Assembly: GCA_009780875.1 (NCBI GenBank)
Contig: WQZE01000033.1
Span: forward strand, 1-8,313
Reading direction: 5' to 3'
DNA length: 8,313 nucleotides
Source of the DNA: Bacillota bacterium
Lineage (GTDB): Bacteria > Bacillota > Clostridia > Christensenellales > Pumilibacteraceae
Part shown: in pieces, positions 1-5,788 of the stretch
How positions within the stretch are numbered: position 1 is the first letter of the stretch
How the letters are laid out: every line of letters starts with the position of its first letter
Notes under the pieces: model-generated
The model's database searches: none
Told to the model about the DNA's origin: nothing
Seen by the model: only the letters and a program-made list of their open reading frames with translations
Translations under genes and position numbers: made by a program

Positions 1-64
1 GTTCGCCCGCCCAGGCAAGACAATACCAAGTGGAAAAACAGCCAAACAAACAAAGTGGGAATCG

Positions 65-92
65 TGGCAAACGGTGTGAGTTTGCCAAGGAG
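65..92 (+). promoter_or_regulatory. Inverted repeat abutting the Shine-Dalgarno of the MACPF lipoprotein gene
   Basis: A perfect 8-bp inverted repeat has arms TGGCAAAC (65-72) and GTTTGCCA (80-87) around a 7-base spacer. The right arm runs into the ribosome binding site AAGGAG (87-92), which lies 6 bases before the ATG at 99. As RNA this would form a hairpin directly next to the ribosome site; as DNA it could be an operator. The repeat and the ribosome site are read directly from the sequence, and any regulatory role is inference. Nothing else was recognised in the first 98 bases, and no promoter is evident there, so the promoter probably lies left of the window. Confidence 0.5.
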
Positions 93-98
93 AGAACA

Positions 99-3000
99 AT
101 GCAAAGAGGTCGTGTGATAAAAACCAGGGTGAGCCAGTTTGTGGCTCTATTTTTGGTTGCGGTGAGCATATTTTTGGCGGCGTGTGGTGACAACAAGGGC
201 AAAGTGGAGGATGCGTGGGATGGGCAGATTGGGCTTGTAGGCAATGTGCACATCACAACGGATTTGAAAGATTCGGTGAGTTATGCAACCAATACATTGT
301 CTTGGGACAGCGTGAGGGGTGTGGATGGGTACAGTATCAAGGTGAGCGAGTATCAGTATTATGAGGCGACGGACAATAGTTTTGACCTTGGCAATTTGCA
401 GTTGGGGGATTATCAAATCCAGGTGGCAGGATACCTCAATGACGATAAGGCAGAGAGTGGCTTGAAGATAGGTGAGTACAGCAAGCCCATATCGTACACC
501 TCTTATGGCAGAGTCAACACGGTGAGTTCGGGTGGCACAACACGGAGTGATAGCGGGTTGTTTGGTGCAATGGATGATGTATCGGTGGGTTCAAGTTATT
601 TGGGTCGTGGTTTTGATATGATAAACAGTAACCTAGTCAACCGCAAAACGGTCTTGCGTACGCCCATTTTTGATGACAAACAACTCAAAGGTCAACCAGT
701 AGTCAAGGATGTGGAATACGCCACAAGGGTGATTGACACCTACAACGAGAGTGCGACTCAGTTTTTGGAGGACCTCAACGGCAAACTCAATCTGAGTGCC
801 AATGGGTATTGGGGTAGTGGGTCATTGTCTTCTACTTTTGGCACGACCAGTGCAAGCAAGGATTTTCACTCTTTCAAAATGTTGGATGCTTATGTGCACA
901 GTTATACACTTACGCTACAAAGTCAAGTCACGGATTTGCGACGCATTGTGACAGGCGACTTTTTGGCAGATTTGTATAGCAAGCAAGTGAGTCCAGCCCA
1001 ACTGATGGAGAAATACGGTACCCACTTTGTGATGGGCGTAGATATGGGCGGTCGTTTGCAAAGCACTTATTTATTGGAGTCCAATGAGCAAGCAAGTATT
1101 GATAGTGTGAGTGCATCCATCAGTACGCAATTCAACTATGGTGTAGGTGGTGGTTCTGTGGGTGCGGAGGTGGATTGGAGAAAAGAAGCCAGCAGTAAAG
1201 GTGTCACGCACAATACCGAGATTTGGGTATTGGGTGGTGATTCCCGTGCAGAGGATGGCACCGTCTTTGATTTTTCTAGCGATGACAAAGTGCGTGACTA
1301 CTATGCACAATGGGCAGACACTTTGCGTTATGCCCCTGCCTTGATGGGGCTTGGCAGCAGTCAAGACATCATCCCGCTCTGGTCACTCATTGATGGACTC
1401 AATGACAAGCCCGAGTATAGTTGGACCTACCAAGACGGCACCAGCACCAACTCCTTGACAAGGTCGGCACAACTCCAAGAGTATTTTTATCAGTACGGCA
1501 GAGAGAGTTATGTCAATTTTATGAATGGCTATGGCAAGGATGTATCTTTGCCCAACTCTATCACCAATGTGACGGTCAACAAACAAAGTGCGACCCTAGA
1601 TCCAGAGACGGGTAGGAATGTTTTTTATGTGAGACCGGAGCTTGGTGCGAGTGAGTTTCTCCCTCTCAATTTTGATGTGCTGCCAACCAGTGCAAGTTTT
1701 TTTGACAAAGAGTACAGTGTGCAACCGCACGAGGGCAACTATCTCACGGTGTCCAAAGATGGATTCATCAACCTTGCAGATAATGCTGAACAACATCTTG
1801 GTGACATCGTGCAAGTCGTAGTATCTGCGGGCGGTGTGCGTCAAACGGTGTCTCTCAAAGTGGACAAAGTGTATGACATCACTTATGATGCGGGCGAGGG
1901 TGACTTTGGCAAGGATGGCTACGGCGTGCCTATTCAACAAATGGTGAGCAAAGTGCATTATACAGAGAGTATCCAAAGCATCAGCAAGGACAACCGTGGA
2001 CGCCCAACGGATGAGCCCAGGATGACGGGATTTGTGCACGATAATTTGAAGAATTTGCGTTATGACGAAACGCAAGATATGGGTGAGGTTGGTGTCAACT
2101 ATTTTGATGGATGGGTGGATTTGCAAGGCAAGGCTTTTGAGTTTGGGTACCAGCCCAACCGTGATATTGTGCTCTTTCCACAATATAGGCAAGAATTTTT
2201 TGAGATCACCTTTGATGCGGGGGATGGGCAGTTTGAACACAACGGCAATATTTTGCAATCTCAAACGGTGCAGTATAGATATAATGAACTTCCCAAATCG
2301 CTTAATATGCTTGGCAGAGATGACCCATCTATACCGGGGGTAGATGACAACGGGGAGTTGCTATACTTTTTTGACAACTGGTATACAACCAAAAATCAGC
2401 CTGGCACTTTTGATTTTGATACGAAGTTTCTCACCAAGGATGAAACGGTGTATGCGCAATATGTACAAAACAAATATCTTGTGGTAGAATTTGATTTGGG
2501 TGGAGGAATAGGTAATGAAACCACGGGTAGACAAAATGTAAGGATACTGACGGGTTCAAATGGTACTGGGGGAGTGCCAGAAAAACCTGCCAAAGACCCA
2601 GTCAAGGCGTATCAAGCATTTAAAGGTTGGCATTACTATAATTCAGACAATCAATTGGTGCCATTCACATTTAATGAACACGGGGCTAATCCCGGGGCAG
2701 GAAATATTTTTCAAGACACCATATTTTACGCAGTGTACGACGAACCTCAAAGCAATTTGGTGACCCTCAATCTTGTGGATGAGGATGGCAAAGAAGTTGC
2801 CAAGAATTGGAAGTCGTGGCAAGTCCCAAGCGGGCAAAAAGTGCCGTATCAAAGCAGCGTCAATTATGCCAACTATTTGTTCCTCGGTTGGTATACGGCA
2901 CCTTTGGGGTCGGACAAATTCTCGTTTGATTCTATTATTACCAGTGATTTAGTGTTTTATGGCAGGGTGCGTAGAGCGACCTATATCATCAATTTTGACA

Positions 3001-3641
3001 TCAATGGTGGCAATGGGGATATCCCCAGTCAAAGTGTTTTGGGCGGCGACAAAGCCCAAGAGCCTGCAAGACCGAGTGCGGATTACAGGGACTTTGTGCG
3101 TTGGACAACGGACAAAGCAGGGGCACAACCCTTTAATTTTGCCAATGCACCCACGGCAAGCATCACGCTCTATGCGCAATGGGCGTGGCATAGCCCTGAG
3201 ACCACGAGCACTATACAAATTAGGGACTTTAATCATGTGCTTATAGCGGACAAAGATGAGCAAACTTGGGGACAAGACAATGCCTACGATTTGGTGGATT
3301 TTGGGACTTGGGGTGTGGACAAAAAAGCGTTGAAAAGTTTTGGATACAAGACCGTCAAAATCTCAGTCATACTCAATGTCTCTGAGTTCCAAGATGGATA
3401 TCAATATATCAACTTGAATAGAGTGCCAAAAGTGACGGGAGCGCCGCTCCAACAAATCAGGTTTGAACACGGTGCGGGTTATTTGGAGCCCGGTTGGTAT
3501 GACCACTGGTTGACCTTCTCACCACAGAACCTGGATGACTTTGAGGACACAAACTTTGTGCTTAGATACGGCTCCTCTGGCAAAGGTAGAGATGGATGGA
3601 AGCACAACAACCTCAGGATTGCATTAGAATTTTATAGATAA
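99..3641 (+). CDS. MACPF-domain surface lipoprotein with Fn3-like, Big2-like and five InlB/Flg_new repeats
   Basis: The product is 1180 residues and is predicted to be exported by Sec and lipid-anchored on the outer face of the membrane. A basic, then hydrophobic signal peptide ends in the lipobox LAAC, with C29 as lipid site and no other cysteine. In order: an Fn3-like domain (about 50-140, with TLSW at 66-69); a MACPF domain (about 165-478) opening with YLGRGFD (167-173) and carrying the family signature YGTHF followed by paired glycines (306-318); a Big2-like Ig domain (about 500-590); five InlB/Flg_new repeats from 592, 701, 794, 887 and 962 to 1028; and a roughly 150-residue C-terminal domain I cannot assign. 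MACPF proteins oligomerise into membrane pores, and known bacterial examples include antimicrobial toxins of Bacteroides; the target here is unknown. I chose the ATG at 99 because AAGGAG sits 6 bases upstream and the signal peptide then starts normally. An in-frame GTG at 30 would add 23 hydrophilic residues. An adhesin or host-interaction role is also possible. Confidence 0.93.
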   Translation: MQRGRVIKTRVSQFVALFLVAVSIFLAACGDNKGKVEDAWDGQIGLVGNVHITTDLKDSVSYATNTLSWDSVRGVDGYSIKVSEYQYYEATDNSFDLGNLQLGDYQIQVAGYLNDDKAESGLKIGEYSKPISYTSYGRVNTVSSGGTTRSDSGLFGAMDDVSVGSSYLGRGFDMINSNLVNRKTVLRTPIFDDKQLKGQPVVKDVEYATRVIDTYNESATQFLEDLNGKLNLSANGYWGSGSLSSTFGTTSASKDFHSFKMLDAYVHSYTLTLQSQVTDLRRIVTGDFLADLYSKQVSPAQLMEKYGTHFVMGVDMGGRLQSTYLLESNEQASIDSVSASISTQFNYGVGGGSVGAEVDWRKEASSKGVTHNTEIWVLGGDSRAEDGTVFDFSSDDKVRDYYAQWADTLRYAPALMGLGSSQDIIPLWSLIDGLNDKPEYSWTYQDGTSTNSLTRSAQLQEYFYQYGRESYVNFMNGYGKDVSLPNSITNVTVNKQSATLDPETGRNVFYVRPELGASEFLPLNFDVLPTSASFFDKEYSVQPHEGNYLTVSKDGFINLADNAEQHLGDIVQVVVSAGGVRQTVSLKVDKVYDITYDAGEGDFGKDGYGVPIQQMVSKVHYTESIQSISKDNRGRPTDEPRMTGFVHDNLKNLRYDETQDMGEVGVNYFDGWVDLQGKAFEFGYQPNRDIVLFPQYRQEFFEITFDAGDGQFEHNGNILQSQTVQYRYNELPKSLNMLGRDDPSIPGVDDNGELLYFFDNWYTTKNQPGTFDFDTKFLTKDETVYAQYVQNKYLVVEFDLGGGIGNETTGRQNVRILTGSNGTGGVPEKPAKDPVKAYQAFKGWHYYNSDNQLVPFTFNEHGANPGAGNIFQDTIFYAVYDEPQSNLVTLNLVDEDGKEVAKNWKSWQVPSGQKVPYQSSVNYANYLFLGWYTAPLGSDKFSFDSIITSDLVFYGRVRRATYIINFDINGGNGDIPSQSVLGGDKAQEPARPSADYRDFVRWTTDKAGAQPFNFANAPTASITLYAQWAWHSPETTSTIQIRDFNHVLIADKDEQTWGQDNAYDLVDFGTWGVDKKALKSFGYKTVKISVILNVSEFQDGYQYINLNRVPKVTGAPLQQIRFEHGAGYLEPGWYDHWLTFSPQNLDDFEDTNFVLRYGSSGKGRDGWKHNNLRIALEFYR
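1872..3182 (+). repeat. Array of five divergent InlB B-repeat / Flg_new protein repeats
   Basis: Within the MACPF lipoprotein, five units of roughly 70-110 residues follow the family pattern: a strand such as ITFDAG or INFDING, a Gly-rich turn, a central F-x-x-W motif (FDGW, FDNW, FKGW, FLGW, FVRW), and a closing strand such as VYAQY or LYAQW. Starts are near residues 592, 701, 794, 887 and 962 of the 1180-residue protein, and the last ends near W1028. The units share the motif but little exact sequence, so they are old duplications or separate acquisitions rather than a recent expansion. In known proteins such repeats form beta-grasp-like modules on cell surfaces and act as stalks or adhesive parts. 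Confidence 0.8.
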
Positions 3642-3706
3642 GCATTGTGTGCACAAAGGTAAAGCAAAAAACCAAATTTAAAAAGACCCATAGCAAGAAA
3701 ACAAAG

Positions 3707-3738
3707 GAGCCTACGCAACATTGCGTAGGCTCTTTTTT
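3707..3738. terminator. Rho-independent terminator, probably bidirectional
   Basis: An 11-bp perfect stem with left arm GAGCCTACGCA, loop ACAT and matching right arm ends at 3732 and is followed by six T residues (3733-3738). It lies 65 bases after the stop of the MACPF lipoprotein gene. On the minus strand the same stem is followed by a T-rich stretch (CTTTGTTTTCTT), so it can also end the convergent dapL transcript, whose stop codon is about 65 bases away on the other side. Confidence 0.92.
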
Positions 3739-3797
3739 GATGTTTTTTTGTAGGCGTTGTGGGGTTGGTAGTACAGGTCTTGGGGCGGCGGTGCGGA

Positions 3798-4994
3798 TTA
3801 GGTATAGTACTGTGCGATCATTTGGACGGCTTGCTGGGTACTGGTTGCAGAGCCAAAGGCGGAGAGTCTGATGTAGGATTGACCCTGGGTGCCAAAGCCT
3901 GCGCCGGGGGTGGTTATGATTCCGTGATTGTGGAGCAGTTGTTCAAAAAAAGAGGAGCCATCCAAGTGGGCGGGGGATTGCAACCAAAGGTAGGGGGCGT
4001 TTTTCCCGCCCACAAAGATGGCTTGGGTGGATTGTAGGGTGGTGTGCATAGCGTGGGCATTTTGCATATAGAGGTTGATGCAGTAGTCGGAGTAGGCTTG
4101 CCCCTCAGGGGAGAGTGCGGCAAGAGCGGCTTTTTGCACCACAAAAGAGACGCCGTTGGTATTGGTTGCCAAGTAGCGTACAAAGAGTTGGTTGACGCTT
4201 TTTTGTGCGATGAGCAAATCCTGTGGAATGACCACATAACCGCAACGCAAGCCGGTGAACCCATCACTCTTGGAAAAACTGCAAATTTCAATGGCACATT
4301 TTTTGGCGTCGGGAATCTGATAAATGCTTTTTGGTAGGGAGTCATCTTTGATGTAGTCACGGTAGGCGCCGTCAAAAAGAATGACCGCCTTGTGAGACAA
4401 AGCGTAGTCCACCCAAAGGAGCAGTTGGGCGGTGGTGTACACGGCACCCGTTGGATTGTTTGGGCTGCACAAAAAAATGATGTGCGGTGTGGCGTGCGGT
4501 GGGATGTCGCTCGGCAAGGGCAAAAAGTGATTGGCGGGGGTGGCGTGCACATATACAATTTTTTTGTTTTTGAGGAGGCTGGCGTCACGATACACCGGGT
4601 ATACGGGGTCTGGCATAAGCACGGTGTCAAAGTCAAAGAGTTCAAAGAGATGATTAAAAGAATTTTTTGCACCATCGGTCACAAAAATTTCTTGGGGTGA
4701 CAAACGGAAATCACCATATCTTTGTGCAATGGCTGTCCGCAAAGATGGCAACCCTTCATAGTCGCCATAACCCTGTACGGTTTTGATGTCCGCCATCTCG
4801 GTGGCGGCTTGTCTGAGAGCGTGTGCCACCACGGGGGCAACGGGGAGAGACACATCGCCAATACCGAGTTTGTAGAGCGGGGCGTGGGGGTGGTTGGTCT
4901 GGTAGGCTTTGACTTTTTGTGACACCGTGGCAAACAAGTAGTTGCCGGTCAGTTTTTCAAAGTTGGCATTGAGTTTCAGTTTTTTTGTATACAT
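3798..4994 (-). CDS. dapL: LL-diaminopimelate aminotransferase (DapL)
   Basis: This is a PLP-dependent fold-type I aminotransferase of 398 residues. DapL converts tetrahydrodipicolinate directly to LL-2,6-diaminopimelate with glutamate as amino donor, a one-step bypass of the acyl routes to lysine and peptidoglycan precursors; it is cytosolic. Visible family marks are the start KLNANFEKLTGNYLF, the LGIGDVSLP segment, GYGDYEGLPSLR, DGAKNSF, PNNPTG (178-183), the PLP-contacting Asp/Tyr in FDGAY (208, 211), the Schiff-base lysine in SFSK (K242) followed by the DapL-like GFTGLRCGY, and the substrate carboxylate arginine in YIRLSAF (R376). Length matches the family (about 390-410). I chose the ATG at 4994 because homologous sequence begins right after it; an upstream TTG (5066) adds 24 unrelated residues. 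No clear Shine-Dalgarno precedes the ATG. The gene stands alone and converges on the MACPF gene. Confidence 0.95.
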   Translation of the reverse strand: MYTKKLKLNANFEKLTGNYLFATVSQKVKAYQTNHPHAPLYKLGIGDVSLPVAPVVAHALRQAATEMADIKTVQGYGDYEGLPSLRTAIAQRYGDFRLSPQEIFVTDGAKNSFNHLFELFDFDTVLMPDPVYPVYRDASLLKNKKIVYVHATPANHFLPLPSDIPPHATPHIIFLCSPNNPTGAVYTTAQLLLWVDYALSHKAVILFDGAYRDYIKDDSLPKSIYQIPDAKKCAIEICSFSKSDGFTGLRCGYVVIPQDLLIAQKSVNQLFVRYLATNTNGVSFVVQKAALAALSPEGQAYSDYCINLYMQNAHAMHTTLQSTQAIFVGGKNAPYLWLQSPAHLDGSSFFEQLLHNHGIITTPGAGFGTQGQSYIRLSAFGSATSTQQAVQMIAQYYT

Positions 4995-5072
4995 ACTACT
5001 GTTTGTATGCCAAAGACCAACAAGGGGTGAGAAAAAGCACAAGCAAAAAAATGATATTTGTTGCAAAAAGAG

Positions 5073-5101
5073 TTGACTTTTTTTTGTGTGTGTGGTATAA
5101 T
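5073..5101 (+). promoter_or_regulatory. Sigma-A-type promoter for rpmG-secE-nusG
   Basis: The -35 box TTGACT (5073-5078) and -10 box TATAAT (5096-5101) are separated by exactly 17 bases, and TG at 5093-5094 makes an extended -10. Transcription should start near 5108. Almost the whole spacer is simple sequence: a run of T residues (through 5085) followed by GT dinucleotides (5086-5094). It faces rpmG and is the only strong promoter seen upstream of the three housekeeping genes. Confidence 0.87.
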
Positions 5102-5107
5102 CAATGT

Positions 5108-5227
5108 AAACACTGCGGGAGTGTTATTTTTTGTTTGCAAAAAACAATGAGACAAGGACAAAGGTCTTTGAGATTGCGTTGAGTTTTGCTTGGCAATGCA
5201 CACCTTGCAAAAAGATGAGAGGTAAAT
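5108..5227 (+). promoter_or_regulatory. Structured 5' leader of the rpmG transcript
   Basis: A roughly 120-base untranslated leader lies between the predicted start of transcription and the rpmG ATG. It begins with a hairpin (AACACT 5109-5114, loop GCGGG, AGTGTT 5120-5125) followed by A and six T residues (5127-5132). This looks like a small intrinsic terminator but sits at the extreme 5' end, so an end-protecting stem is more likely. A second stem pairs TTTTGC (5184-5189) with GCAAAA (5207-5212), with an inner GG/CC pair, and ends 4 bases before the ribosome site GAGAGG (5217-5222). The stems are visible; a regulatory function is inferred and matches no leader class I know. Confidence 0.5.
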
Positions 5228-5377
5228 ATGAGAGTCAAAATTACTTTGGCTTGCGGTGATTGCAAGCAACGCAACTACGACACATTCAAAAACAAAAAGA
5301 ACGACCCTGACCGCATTGAGATGAGCAAGTTTTGTCGTTTTTGCAACAAGCACACCGCACACAAAGAGACCAAGTAG
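5228..5377 (+). CDS. rpmG: 50S ribosomal protein L33
   Basis: This 49-residue protein is a component of the large ribosomal subunit. It begins MRVKITLACGDC and ends with the basic tail HKETK. Two CxxC pairs, C9/C12 and C36/C39, make it the zinc-ribbon (C+) form of L33. Length and the Asn/Asp/Arg middle segment (KNDPDRIEMSKFC) are typical of the family. GAGAGG lies 5 bases upstream of the ATG. It is the first gene behind the strong promoter at 5073-5101 and precedes secE and nusG, the order commonly found in Bacillota. Confidence 0.97.
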   Translation: MRVKITLACGDCKQRNYDTFKNKKNDPDRIEMSKFCRFCNKHTAHKETK

Positions 5378-5394
5378 TAGGGGCTTTGTGTCGC

Positions 5395-5423
5395 CACGCC
5401 TTTGAGAGGGTGTGCAGTTTTTT
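5395..5423 (+). terminator. Weak terminator- or attenuator-like hairpin after rpmG
   Basis: CACGCC (5395-5400) can pair with GGTGTG (5409-5414), giving six pairs including one G-T, around an 8-base loop. A T run follows at 5418-5423 after three spacer bases. The stem is short, so termination would be partial at best. It lies 18 bases after the rpmG stop codon and could lower secE and nusG transcription relative to rpmG. No convincing separate promoter for secE was found between it and secE. Confidence 0.35.
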
Positions 5424-5430
5424 AGAGATT

Positions 5431-5468
5431 GTTTTGTTGCCATACTTTTGGGTATGAGCAAGCAAAAC
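5431..5468 (+). promoter_or_regulatory. Long bulged RNA hairpin directly upstream of the secE ribosome binding site
   Basis: A 15-bp stem is interrupted only by single bulges at A5457 and G5462. The left arm is GTTTTG (5431-5436), TTGC (5437-5440), CATAC (5441-5445); the loop is TTTTGG (5446-5451); the right arm is GTATG (5452-5456), GCAA (5458-5461), CAAAAC (5463-5468). The stem ends one base before the Shine-Dalgarno AAGGAG (5470-5475). No T run follows, so it is not a terminator. It may be an mRNA processing or stability site, or a translational control element for secE; these roles are inference. Confidence 0.6.
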
Positions 5469-5481
5469 CAAGGAGTGTTTT

Positions 5482-5706
5482 ATGGCAGCAGATGTACAGC
5501 CAAAACGCAAATCAATTTGGGCTAGGATTAGGGATATGTTTGGCGAACTCAAAAAGGTGACTTGGCCTACCGTCAAGACCGTTTTGGCTTCTACAAGCAT
5601 TGTTATTGCGGTTGCCGTTTTCTTTTTGATTTTGGCAATGGGCGTTGATGGTTTGTTTGGTTATTTGTATGACCTGCTCACCAAGGGGATACAAGGCGGA
5701 GTGTGA
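5482..5706 (+). CDS. secE: Preprotein translocase subunit SecE
   Basis: This 74-residue protein is the short, single-membrane-span form of SecE usual outside the Enterobacteria. SecE clamps SecY in the SecYEG channel that exports proteins such as the two lipoproteins in this window. A basic amphipathic N-terminal segment (KRKSIWARIRDMF) leads into the conserved motif ELKKVTWPT (22-30), followed by one hydrophobic membrane span (about 34-53) and a short tail. The ATG at 5482 is preceded at 6 bases by AAGGAG, itself just downstream of a long hairpin. It lies between rpmG and nusG as in most Bacillota. Confidence 0.96.
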   Translation: MAADVQPKRKSIWARIRDMFGELKKVTWPTVKTVLASTSIVIAVAVFFLILAMGVDGLFGYLYDLLTKGIQGGV

Positions 5707-5756
5707 CAGCCAAGTGCGTGATTGCAAAGGTTGTATCAAAGACATCAAAAAGACTT

Positions 5757-5788
5757 GGGGGCGTGGGTGTCCCTAGGGGCGTGCGGGG
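5757..5788 (+). other. G-rich tract compatible with a G-quadruplex at the nusG start
   Basis: Four G runs lie on the coding strand: five G at 5757-5761, three at 5765-5767, four at 5776-5779 and four at 5785-5788. The loops are 3, 8 and 5 bases long. The last run touches the TTG start of nusG at 5789, and no standard AGGAGG-type site is present, so the tract covers the only region where the ribosome can bind. The second loop is slightly longer than the strict quadruplex rule allows and contains CCC (5771-5773), which could pair with a G run instead. Confidence 0.45.

Noticed and set aside
30..98. In-frame GTG start extending the MACPF lipoprotein by 23 residues
   Set aside because: The extension is hydrophilic and would precede the signal peptide, and it lacks a good ribosome site; the ATG at 99 has AAGGAG at ideal distance.
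1596..2264. 222-codon minus-strand open frame inside the MACPF gene
   Set aside because: It is antisense to a well-supported domain-bearing gene, has no recognisable motifs, and its composition (His, Ile, Leu rich) is that expected of a complementary frame.
3914..4675. 253-codon minus-strand frame overlapping dapL
   Set aside because: It runs in another frame of the same strand as dapL and encodes a Pro/Thr/Cys-rich sequence without domains; dapL has full catalytic motifs.
4969..4994. Promoter-like TATACA at the start of dapL with a possible -35 17 bases upstream
   Set aside because: It would start transcription inside the coding region with no usable downstream start codon, and the proposed -35 is poor.
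4995..5066. TTG start extending DapL by 24 residues
   Set aside because: The added residues do not resemble the DapL family, no ribosome site precedes the TTG, and family similarity starts just after the ATG at 4994.
5061..5214. Three copies of TTGCAAAAA at 70-74 base spacing (5061, 5135, 5205)
   Set aside because: TTGCAA words are common throughout this window, and the copies sit in unrelated contexts (before -35, mid leader, part of a stem), so regular spacing is probably chance.
4976..5461. 161-codon minus-strand frame across the promoter, rpmG and the gap to secE
   Set aside because: It is antisense to rpmG and covers the consensus promoter; no protein features are visible.
5378..5481. 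tRNA-Trp gene between rpmG and secE, as sometimes found in Bacillota
   Set aside because: No T-loop consensus, acceptor stem or anticodon arm can be placed; the gap folds into two simple hairpins instead.
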